Part shown: in pieces, positions 1-5,607 of the stretch
Layout of the letters: each line of letters opens with the position of its first letter
Numbering within the stretch: position 1 is the stretch's first letter
Assembly: GCA_913058195.1 (NCBI GenBank)
Contig: CAJXPP010000122.1
Location: 1 to 6,556 of the forward strand
DNA length: 6,556 nucleotides
Direction: 5' to 3'
Source of the DNA: an uncultured Gammaproteobacteria bacterium
GTDB taxonomy: Bacteria; Pseudomonadota; Gammaproteobacteria; Nitrosococcales; Methylophagaceae
The notes under the pieces: model-generated
The model's database searches: none
Told to the model about the DNA's origin: nothing
What the model saw: the letters and a program-made list of their open reading frames with translations, nothing else
Made by a program: the position numbers and the translations under genes

Positions 1-43
1 ACAGAGTAGATCGTCGGCAGCGTCAGATGTGTATAAGAGACAG
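1..43 (+). other. Nextera read-1 (i5 side) adapter, synthetic
   Basis: This is not genomic DNA. Bases 25-43 are the 19-bp Tn5 mosaic end used in tagmentation kits. Bases 11-24 are the Nextera read-1 primer segment TCGTCGGCAGCGTC. Bases 3-10 (AGAGTAGA) match what I recall as the S504/N504 i5 index, and bases 1-2 are the tail of the P5 primer. The genomic insert starts at 44, so any reading frame or motif that uses these bases is an artefact. Confidence 0.98.
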
Positions 44-477
44 TTTCCATTGTAGCCATCTTACTTAGTGGCTGTAACAAAGATAAAATTCCGGGTGTTT
101 ATCGTATCGATATACAACAAGGAAATGCGATTACACAAAAGATGATCAATAAATTAAAACCAGACATGACCAAAAAACAAGTCGCGTATGTTTTAGGGAC
201 TCCCCTTATTATTGATACATTTCACCCTAATCGTTGGGATTATATTTATACTTTCCACCCTGGAAATGGTAAACGCGAGCAACGAAAATTAACCTTGTAT
301 TTTACAAGCGAAGAAACATTAAGCCATATCGAAGGCGATACACGTACTGTTTCTCGTGAAGATATGCCACAAATCGAGCGTACAGAATCCAATATAGTTG
401 TGCCATTGAAAGAGGATGATACTGGCGCATTTCAAGGAATAATGGATGCCATCGGTTTGGGTGATGATGAAAGCTAA
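44..477 (+). CDS. bamE: BamE/SmpA outer-membrane assembly lipoprotein, 5'-truncated
   Basis: BamE is a periplasm-facing outer-membrane lipoprotein that helps stabilise the BAM complex (BamA, BamD), which folds beta-barrel proteins into the outer membrane. The frame is open upstream of the first ATG (142). Reading from 46 gives the end of a signal peptide, SIVAILLSGC, with a lipobox L-S-G-C whose Cys codon is at 73-75. The gene therefore starts before the window and was cut by the library fragmentation. The mature part reads NKDKIPGVYRIDIQQGNAI, then the SmpA/OmlA core with KPDMTKKQVAYVLGTP and, further on, a W-D-Y-I-Y-T-F strand. From the lipidated Cys to the stop is 134 residues, longer than E. 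coli BamE. The excess is an acidic C-terminal tail, as in longer homologues such as OmlA. It converges on the carbonic anhydrase gene, with 80 bp between the stops and no convincing terminator. Confidence 0.93.
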
Positions 478-557
478 AGCTATAAAGATAAATTAGTAGC
501 CCAAGCCCAAGACCTATTTCAAGCTAAGGGCACAACATCCTCTTTCATATCTCAGAT

Positions 558-1190
558 TTAGTTCTCCAGCACTTCAAATGCACCTGTTCTAGAATTAAAA
601 CACAATAATTGCCCTTCAGTAATATCAAAGTACCAACCATGGAGACTTAACTTCCCCGCTTCAACGCCAGTTCGAACACAAGAGAAAGTCATCAAGTTAG
701 CTAATGACTCAAGTATCGCTCTCTGTTCACATGCTTTAAGTTGAACTTCTGGTTCAGATGACGTTAGTTTATCTTTAACCCACTGTTTAGCTGAATCAGC
801 AATAGAAACCCAAGAATGTATGAATTTGGAGTTTTGCTGCCCATCATCTTCCCAAAGTGCCTTAATGCCACCGCAACTAGCATGGCCCATAATAATGATA
901 TTTTCGACTTGTAAGTTATTAACAGCAAATTCTAAAGCGGCACTAGTACCATGGTGATAACCATCATCCTCGCAAGGTGGCACTAGGTTAGCTACATTTC
1001 TAACAATAAATAAATCACCGGGATCACAGTCTGTCAGAATAGCTGGATCGACACGTGAGTCACAACATGCAATCATTAAAGTCTTAGCTGGCTGACCATC
1101 TTTCATACTTGCGTAAAGACGCTTATCATCACCAAAATACACTTTCTGAAATCGTTTAAAACCGTCTAGTAGTTTTTCTGTACTCGCCAT
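558..1190 (-). CDS. beta-class carbonic anhydrase
   Basis: Zinc enzyme that interconverts CO2 and bicarbonate in the cytoplasm, supplying bicarbonate to carboxylases and helping pH balance. The 210-residue length is normal for bacterial beta enzymes of the CynT/Can group. The expected zinc ligands are visible: Cys43 in the C-D-S-R motif (with the Asp44/Arg46 dyad), and His103 and Cys106 in G-H-A-S-C-G-G. Other family landmarks are D-P-G-D-L-F-I-V-R-N at 56-65 and the G-T-S-A-A-L-E-F helix at 81-88. The ATG at 1190 gives a full-length N-terminus. The ribosome binding site is weak, a short AGAG about a dozen bases upstream. A perfect TATAAT lies about 80 bases upstream of the start, so the gene is probably transcribed on its own. 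I leave the symbol blank because can and cynT cannot be told apart without cyanate genes, and none are in view. Confidence 0.95.
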   Translation of the reverse strand: MASTEKLLDGFKRFQKVYFGDDKRLYASMKDGQPAKTLMIACCDSRVDPAILTDCDPGDLFIVRNVANLVPPCEDDGYHHGTSAALEFAVNNLQVENIIIMGHASCGGIKALWEDDGQQNSKFIHSWVSIADSAKQWVKDKLTSSEPEVQLKACEQRAILESLANLMTFSCVRTGVEAGKLSLHGWYFDITEGQLLCFNSRTGAFEVLEN

Positions 1191-1270
1191 GAATTTATAC
1201 TATCTCTGGAATTGTAGAAAGGATTTATTTGTAACTCAATCTTAGCGTTAAGCGTTGTAAACATGCAACT

Positions 1271-1276
1271 ATTATA
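1271..1276 (-). promoter_or_regulatory. candidate -10 element for the carbonic anhydrase gene
   Basis: On the minus strand this is a perfect TATAAT, preceded by TTGTC. It would start transcription near 1264, giving a leader of about 74 nt before the ATG at 1190. No good -35 hexamer lies at the usual spacing (ATCTAA at 17 bp is poor), so this is a half-supported promoter that may need an activator. Confidence 0.45.
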
Positions 1277-1329
1277 GACAAATAACTACTCAGTTAGATT
1301 CACCATTAATTAAGTGAATAAGGTGTTGT

Positions 1330-1351
1330 AACTTACTTAGGGATGTAAGTT
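1330..1351. repeat. short inverted repeat between the WYEAN gene and carbonic anhydrase gene
   Basis: The arms AACTTAC (1330-1336) and GTAAGTT (1345-1351) form a perfect 7-bp stem around an 8-base loop. No T-run follows on either strand. It sits 9 bases beyond the larger hairpin at 1361-1395, whose arms also carry CTTAC/GTAAG, so the four arms could pair in alternative ways. Confidence 0.45.
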
Positions 1352-1360
1352 TGAAGCGTC

Positions 1361-1395
1361 CTTACGGCAGACACTTCTATAGCGTCTACCGTAAG
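1361..1395 (-). terminator. stable hairpin 11 nt after the WYEAN-repeat stop codon
   Basis: The arms CTTACGGCAGAC (1361-1372) and GTCTACCGTAAG (1384-1395) are complementary at 11 of 12 positions, and the twelfth can be a G-U pair in the minus-strand transcript. The loop is 11 bases. It lies just after the stop of the repeat-protein gene, where a terminator or 3'-end stabiliser would be expected. No T-tract follows in either direction, so it is not a classical intrinsic terminator. A processing or RNA-stability element is equally possible. Confidence 0.5.
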
Positions 1396-1406
1396 ACTAA
1401 GCTTAA

Positions 1407-2111
1407 CTATTTATTGGCATTGTACCACTTTTTACTTGTTGCTCTTGCAGTAACAGTATTAGCTTCATACCACTTCTTTTTAGCATTTTTTGTTCTGATT
1501 AGAGCGATATTAGCTTCATACCATTTTTTCTTTAAGTCAGCGTGAGGATCAACCCTTAGATTCGCTTCATACCACGGCTCAGCTTTTTGGCTTGCACGTG
1601 CAGCCTCTAAGTTTGCTTCATACCATTTTTTCTTAATATCAGCATGCGGATCTAAGTGAAGATTAGCTTCATACCAATGTGTTTCTTTTTCTGGTGCTGC
1701 ATGCTGATTAGCTTCATACCACTTCTCTTGGCTTGCTCTAGCAGCTTCTAGGTTGGCTTTATACCATTTCTTTTTCGCATCAGCATGAGGATCTACATGC
1801 ATATTAGCTTCATACCAAGGAATATCTGCTTGGTTAGCTTCATACCATTTTTTACGATCGGCACGTACTGATTCAACCGCAGCCTTTAGATTCGCTTCAT
1901 ACCATTTTTTCTTTGTATCTAAATGTTTTACTAAGTTAGCTTCATACCAGTGAGTACCTGTCACTTCCACAGACTTTTTATTAGCTTCATACCAGTGGTT
2001 ATCTGTTGGCTTTACTGGTTGTTGATTAGCTTTATACCATTTAGTGCGACTGTTACGAGCAGTAGCTAAATTAGCCTCATACCATTTCGCTTTTATATCA
2101 ATTGTACTCAT
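1407..2111 (-). CDS. WYEAN pentapeptide tandem-repeat protein of unknown function
   Basis: I do not recognise this family. The 234-residue product is a 9-residue leader (MSTIDIKAK) followed by 15 copies of a pentapeptide: 12 WYEAN, 2 WYKAN and a final WYNAN. The Trp residues are at 10, 25, 40, 55, 70, 89, 99, 116, 131, 146, 163, 180, 197, 214 and 229. Unit length is mostly 15 or 17 residues, with one of 19 and one of 10. Spacers are rich in Lys, Ala and His and usually end in K-K, K-K-K or T-H before the Trp. There is no signal peptide, membrane segment or Cys, so a soluble cytoplasmic protein is likely. I chose ATG 2111 because GAGGT lies 7 nt upstream; the longer frame from TTG 2177 runs through the likely promoter. 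Possible roles are a multi-core precursor peptide, a Lys/aromatic-rich nucleic-acid or membrane binder, or a multivalent disordered scaffold. None is supported by the neighbours. Confidence 0.85.
   Translation of the reverse strand: MSTIDIKAKWYEANLATARNSRTKWYKANQQPVKPTDNHWYEANKKSVEVTGTHWYEANLVKHLDTKKKWYEANLKAAVESVRADRKKWYEANQADIPWYEANMHVDPHADAKKKWYKANLEAARASQEKWYEANQHAAPEKETHWYEANLHLDPHADIKKKWYEANLEAARASQKAEPWYEANLRVDPHADLKKKWYEANIALIRTKNAKKKWYEANTVTARATSKKWYNANK
1413..2084 (-). repeat. 15-copy coding tandem repeat (45-51 bp units)
   Basis: This covers all but the first nine codons and the last codon of the host gene. The 15-bp core is usually TGGTATGAAGCTAAT, read on the minus strand. Spacers of mostly 10 or 12 codons diverge strongly, so at DNA level this is a degenerate repeat with a conserved core and not a perfect satellite. 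Units 7-8, 10-11 and 12-13 are more alike, sharing a D-P-H-A-D spacer, which suggests later duplication of a two-unit block. Confidence 0.9.
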
Positions 2112-2118
2112 AATATCT

Positions 2119-2123
2119 ACCTC
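2119..2123 (-). promoter_or_regulatory. ribosome binding site deciding the WYEAN gene start
   Basis: The minus strand reads GAGGT, then 7 bases, then ATG at 2111. Position and match are near ideal. This rules out the 22-residue N-terminal extension that an upstream TTG would add. Confidence 0.8.
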
Positions 2124-2148
2124 AACAAAATACCGTTTTGACCTAGTA

Positions 2149-2177
2149 ATACTACATAGAACAATTACTATTAACAA
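2149..2177 (-). promoter_or_regulatory. candidate sigma70 promoter of the WYEAN gene
   Basis: On the minus strand, TTGTTA (2177-2172) and TAGTAT (2154-2149) are separated by exactly 17 bases, each matching 4 of 6 consensus bases. Transcription would begin near 2142, giving a leader of about 30 nt before the ATG. The promoter lies in the 98-bp gap after the upstream exported-protein gene, so the repeat gene can be its own transcription unit. This is a sequence match only. Confidence 0.5.
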
Positions 2178-2209
2178 GCCATTTTTAAGCTAATGAGGCT
2201 AAAATTTTA

Positions 2210-2641
2210 TCACTCAAAGCAATGCTTTTCTGCCTTTACTTGCTGAAGCATTGCTATCTGTTGCTCTACTTGTAACATTCGACGCTGCTCTTTATCCTCA
2301 ACTAATGCGGAATACCCTAAATATGCAACGCTTAATATCCCGTTCAAGCTGTAGTCTAAAGTAACTGAAGCTACTGCTGCCGCATTGTACTTATCCTCTG
2401 TAAATTTATCCTTATAAGTGTAGCTATAAGGGTGTAAGTATCGAATGTCGTTATCTAATTGTACGCAACTTTTCAGTCGAATATCATCTGTAGCTTCCAC
2501 TACAGGTGGTTCAAAGTAAATAGGCTCTGTTGGCACTGAAGGTATGGTTAGCGCCTGTATAGAAGGTGCTATACAAAAGGCTAGTATTAAAGCAGATAAA
2601 GTAGTCGTTAATTTCACAATCAATACCCTTATAAATTTCAT
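2210..2641 (-). CDS. small exported protein of unknown function
   Basis: The 143-residue product starts with a Sec signal peptide: Lys/Arg in the first ten residues, a hydrophobic core at about 11-25, and a likely cleavage after Ala30 (PSIQA/L). The mature protein begins Pro-rich, then has Cys59 (L-K-S-C) and the run L-H-P-Y-S-Y-T-Y-K at 69-77. An Ala/Leu-rich stretch at about 87-113 could be a membrane helix, and a charged helix leads to a C-terminal C-F-E with Cys141. Cys59 and Cys141 could form a disulfide in the periplasm. It looks like a conserved gammaproteobacterial hypothetical family, but I can assign no function. I prefer ATG 2641 because it puts the positive n-region at the start. 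No clear Shine-Dalgarno is seen, and a TTG at 2674 would only add 11 polar residues. It lies 114 bp after the Lon-family gene on the same strand. Confidence 0.75.
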   Translation of the reverse strand: MKFIRVLIVKLTTTLSALILAFCIAPSIQALTIPSVPTEPIYFEPPVVEATDDIRLKSCVQLDNDIRYLHPYSYTYKDKFTEDKYNAAAVASVTLDYSLNGILSVAYLGYSALVEDKEQRRMLQVEQQIAMLQQVKAEKHCFE

Positions 2642-2755
2642 TCTATGTGTTGTGTTATCGGCACCTGTACACAAAACTCAACTCTATTCTCGAAAATCAT
2701 TATTTGTGATACTTGGCTTAAGAAGCATTAACAGTCTGCCAGTTGTTGATAAAAG

Positions 2756-5173
2756 TTAGTCTTTCTGTTCTTCGGTTTCACCTGAATCAGTCTCTTTTTC
2801 ATGCTTATGCACATCAATCCACAGCTCTAATCGCTTAGAAATAGCAGCATTAAACGAGTTCTCTGGATAGTCACCTTCTTTGTTCAGCTCTCCTATTGCT
2901 AATCCAGATAATAAGGCTAGAGCCTGATCAATATGTTCAACTGCATGAATATGGAACTGTCCAGCTTCAACTGCATCAATCACATCCTGCCTTAGCATTA
3001 AATGTTGTACGTTAGTTTGAGGGATAATAACGCCTTGCTCTCCCGTTATCCCTTGTATTTTACAAACATCATAATACCCTTCAATCTTTTCATTAACGCC
3101 ACCAATAGCTTGCACATCACCACATTGATTCATAGATCCTGTTATAGCGAGAGATTGATTTAATGGCAATTCAGCAATAGAAGATAATAATACACATAAT
3201 TCTGCTACCGTAGCACTGTCGCCATCTACTTCCCCATAATTTTGTTCGAACACTAAGCTTGCTGACATTGAAAGCGGCTTATCTTTGGCGTAGGTTTTTC
3301 CCAAATATCCACTCATTATCAACATGCCTTTAGAATGAAGATCACCACCCAGCTCCACTTCACGCTCAATATCAATAATATCGCCATCACCAAAACGACA
3401 ATTTGCTGTTAATCGAGATGGTTGACCAAAATGTAAATCGCCAGCAGATAACACTGATAATGCATTAATCTGCCCGACTAGCATTCCAGCAACATTAAGC
3501 TGTGTAACATTTCGTTCAATATGCTGATATAACTCATTCCGAACACGATCTAAACGTTGTTCACGATTATTAAGTGCTTGAATAACATCTTCTTTGGTTA
3601 TTTGAGTTGCTTGCCTTTTTTTAGCCCAAAAGTTTGATTCGCGAACCAAATCATTGATCCAGCCCAAGTGCAAAGACATCTTTTGATTATCTTCAATTGA
3701 GCGTGATGCTTGTTCAATTAATTTCGCCACAGCTTTTTTATCTAAATGAAGAAGCGCTTCTCTTTGTACTGTACTGGCAATTAATTGAGCATAAAGCGCA
3801 TTATTTTCATCGGTTCTATCCATTTTTTCTTCAAAATCTGCGACTACTTTAAATAGCCCAGCAAACTCAGGATCTAAATCATACAGTTCATAATATAAGT
3901 GGCGATCACCCAGTAATATTACCTTCAGGTCAAGGGGCATTGGCTCAGGTTCTAATGACACTGTTGTGACCAAACTATACATCTGTTCTAATGTGTCAAA
4001 CCGCACTTCTTTTGCTTGCAAAGCTCGCTTTAAACCTTCCCAAGCATAGGGTTGCATCAGTAACTGTTCGATATCTAAAATCAAATAGCCGCCATTAGCT
4101 TTATGGAGTGCGCCTGCTTTAATTAAACTAAAATCAGTAACTAATGCGCCCATCATTGCCATATTTTCTACGCAACCCAATAGACTTTGATGACTCGGTA
4201 GATTCTCATAAACAACAGGTGCACCGATAGTTTCGCTATTATCGACGATCAAATTAACTTGATAGCGCTTTAAAAGCGAGTTGTCTGATGGGGCAGTTGT
4301 TTCATCACCCTCTTCATCTGACTTTAAGAAAGCATCGAGATTTTCGAGTAGGTCCTTTTTCATTTCATCGAAATAATGCTGTAAACGTTCGTTACTTGGA
4401 TGTGCATGTTTAAGTTTACTCACTTGCCGACTAATCACCTCCGTAGCAACTTCATCGTTCAAGGCTGATACTTTTGCGTGATTATCTCGTTCCCATTCAC
4501 GTAACTCTAATAAGGTTTGCTGTAGATCCTCATGAAGCGTAGCAATCGCATCTTCAGTTTGTTCTTGTTGATCGACAGGCAATTGGTCAAATTCATCAGC
4601 TGTCATCGCCTCCCCATCACTTTTTGCAGCAAAGGCATAACTACCATCCTGCATCCGTAATAATACAATTCCCTTTCTATCCGCCTCTTTTTGTAAAACC
4701 CCAAAAAGTCTTACGCGATGCTTTCTAGCTTCCTCTTCAATCGTCCGCATTCGACCACGGTAATACTCATCATCAAAAACATGAGGTAAGTCTGCCAACA
4801 GATGTTCAATAACGTTCTCGATATCATGGCGTAACTGTTGACCCTGCCCTGATGGTAGAGATACAACCCTAGGTTTTTGTGGGTCTGAGAAATTATGTAA
4901 ATACCCCCAGTCTCGTCCATTTGGTCGGTTTTTAACATGCTCATCAAGAAAGCGTTTTACTAGAGTATACTTGCCCGATCCCGCTGCCCCCATGACAAAT
5001 AAGTTATAACCAGTCCCTATAATATTAACGCCAAAATCAACCGATTCTAATGCTCGAGATTGACCAATGATGGTTGGTAAGCTATCCAACTCTGCTGTTG
5101 ATTTAAATTTAAGTGTCTTCAAATCACAATGTTGATATAATTTTTCTGGACTTAATCGTGTAACATTAACCAT
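2756..5173 (-). CDS. Lon-family (AsrA/LonB-like) ATP-dependent protease
   Basis: AAA+ serine protease of the Lon superfamily, presumably degrading damaged or regulatory proteins in the cytoplasm. It resembles the long YcbZ/AsrA type rather than classical LonA, since the LonA N-terminal substrate domain is missing. In order: a short N-terminal region; the P-loop G-A-A-G-S-G-K-Y-T at 62-70; a charged helical insertion at about 130-290, probably coiled coil; the Walker-B-like strand G-G-Y-L-I-L-D-I-E at 361-369; a helical lid at about 455-555; and a C-terminal Lon protease domain from about 560. The catalytic Ser653 lies in V-D-G-D-S-A and Lys696 in G-G-V-N-E-K. Their 43-residue spacing equals that of E. 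coli Lon (Ser679/Lys722). The tail after about 765 is Glu/Lys-rich. ATG 5173 has AGAG at a suitable distance and a normal family N-terminus. The Pseudomonas relative AsrA is linked to aminoglycoside-induced stress; a similar role here is only inference. Confidence 0.93.
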   Translation of the reverse strand: MVNVTRLSPEKLYQHCDLKTLKFKSTAELDSLPTIIGQSRALESVDFGVNIIGTGYNLFVMGAAGSGKYTLVKRFLDEHVKNRPNGRDWGYLHNFSDPQKPRVVSLPSGQGQQLRHDIENVIEHLLADLPHVFDDEYYRGRMRTIEEEARKHRVRLFGVLQKEADRKGIVLLRMQDGSYAFAAKSDGEAMTADEFDQLPVDQQEQTEDAIATLHEDLQQTLLELREWERDNHAKVSALNDEVATEVISRQVSKLKHAHPSNERLQHYFDEMKKDLLENLDAFLKSDEEGDETTAPSDNSLLKRYQVNLIVDNSETIGAPVVYENLPSHQSLLGCVENMAMMGALVTDFSLIKAGALHKANGGYLILDIEQLLMQPYAWEGLKRALQAKEVRFDTLEQMYSLVTTVSLEPEPMPLDLKVILLGDRHLYYELYDLDPEFAGLFKVVADFEEKMDRTDENNALYAQLIASTVQREALLHLDKKAVAKLIEQASRSIEDNQKMSLHLGWINDLVRESNFWAKKRQATQITKEDVIQALNNREQRLDRVRNELYQHIERNVTQLNVAGMLVGQINALSVLSAGDLHFGQPSRLTANCRFGDGDIIDIEREVELGGDLHSKGMLIMSGYLGKTYAKDKPLSMSASLVFEQNYGEVDGDSATVAELCVLLSSIAELPLNQSLAITGSMNQCGDVQAIGGVNEKIEGYYDVCKIQGITGEQGVIIPQTNVQHLMLRQDVIDAVEAGQFHIHAVEHIDQALALLSGLAIGELNKEGDYPENSFNAAISKRLELWIDVHKHEKETDSGETEEQKD

Positions 5174-5253
5174 AATTATCTCTAGCGTTAGAAGGTATGC
5201 TTAGCTTAGGATACTCTAGTGAGAATGTGAACACTGAAATTAATATTAGCTTT

Positions 5254-5257
5254 GGAG
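5254..5257 (+). promoter_or_regulatory. ribosome binding site deciding the PilZ start
   Basis: GGAG lies 8 bases before the ATG at 5266. The earlier in-frame start at 5197 has no such site and would add 23 residues with no relation to the PilZ fold. No strong promoter was found in the 92-bp divergent gap (5174-5265). GATACT at 5210-5215, with a poor TTAGAA 16 bp upstream, is the best available match. Confidence 0.75.
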
Positions 5258-5265
5258 CACAATGC

Positions 5266-5568
5266 ATGACTGATTATGACTACGATGAAAAACGTGATTT
5301 TCTCAGAATGAATATTGAAACCCAAATCACATTCACAATTAAAGGCTCAGATAGCCAATCTCATCATGGCCTATGTGATAATCTCAGTGCAACAGGCCTA
5401 TCGATGATAACCAGTTATGCTTTAGAAGAAGGCTGCAAAATAGAGTTAATAATGAATCCAAATGGTGACAGACTTCCACCATTTGTTGCAGAAGGCACAG
5501 TATTACGTGTAGAAGCAAAAGGCAGTGACAAGTTTCATGCATCAATTAGCATGACTAAGACGTCTTAG
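5266..5568 (+). CDS. single-domain PilZ protein, likely c-di-GMP receptor
   Basis: PilZ domains bind the second messenger cyclic di-GMP and pass the signal to motility, pilus, polysaccharide or chemotaxis machinery. Both binding motifs are present in this 100-residue protein: R-x-x-x-R as R-D-F-L-R at 10-14, and (D/N)-x-S-x-x-G as N-L-S-A-T-G at 39-44 with Asp38 just before. The following strands, such as the G-T-V-L-R-V run, complete the small beta-barrel, and nothing is fused to it. The N-terminus is acidic (M-T-D-Y-D-Y-D). It is divergent from the Lon-family protease gene and converges on coq7, so it is probably monocistronic. The output partner cannot be told from the sequence. The nearby cheV-like gene makes a motility link plausible but unproven. 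Confidence 0.88.
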   Translation: MTDYDYDEKRDFLRMNIETQITFTIKGSDSQSHHGLCDNLSATGLSMITSYALEEGCKIELIMNPNGDRLPPFVAEGTVLRVEAKGSDKFHASISMTKTS

Positions 5569-5601
5569 TACTCGCCAGTAAGGAGTATTATTTTTATACT
5601 C
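5569..5601 (+). terminator. hairpin plus T-run between convergent PilZ and coq7
   Basis: Right after the PilZ stop, TACTC (5569-5573) can pair with GAGTA (5583-5587), followed by TTATTTTTA. This is a short intrinsic-terminator-like structure for the plus strand. GAGTAT (5583-5588) can instead pair with ATACTC (5596-5601), so the middle arm has two possible partners. The stems are only 5-6 bp. For coq7 on the minus strand no T-run follows. Confidence 0.4.
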
Positions 5602-5607
5602 TAAATC

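Noticed and set aside
25..43. Tn5 mosaic ends at both edges as a natural composite transposon
   Set aside because: They are joined to sequencing primer segments and indices, so they come from library preparation.
478..557. Possible terminator between bamE and carbonic anhydrase gene
   Set aside because: Only a GCCC/GGGC pairing with a long loop and a small GCCCAA duplication at 499-511; no stem with a T-run on either strand.
1243..1250. Shared TAGCGTTA upstream of the carbonic anhydrase gene (1243-1250) and the Lon-family gene (5183-5190) as a common operator
   Set aside because: Eight-base matches are expected many times by chance in a window this size, and the distances to the start codons differ (about 53 versus 10 bases).
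1351..1545. Plus-strand frame with repeated L-A-S-Y-H-F wording opposite the WYEAN gene
   Set aside because: It is the antisense reading of the WYEAN repeat cores, begins at a TTG within the downstream hairpin region, and has no ribosome binding site. The repeats in it follow from the real gene.
1413..2084. Repeat array as a CRISPR array or non-coding satellite
   Set aside because: The units stay in one open frame, vary at synonymous sites, differ in length in multiples of three, and the core is only 15 bp. It is a coding repeat.
1407..2111. Calling the WYEAN gene a RiPP precursor
   Set aside because: The repeated short motif is suggestive, but no radical-SAM, grasp, MNIO or other maturase, peptidase-transporter or immunity gene is in the window, and there is no clear leader peptide. 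Kept only as a hypothesis.
2112..2177. 22-residue N-terminal extension of the WYEAN protein from TTG 2177
   Set aside because: The TTG overlaps the likely -35 element, no ribosome binding site precedes it, and a strong GAGGT site serves the ATG at 2111.
2544..2759. Plus-strand frame opposite the exported protein
   Set aside because: Antisense to the signal-peptide region, no ribosome binding site and no recognisable domain.
4711..4947. Minus-strand second frame inside the Lon-family gene
   Set aside because: An out-of-frame shadow fully inside a well-supported protease gene.
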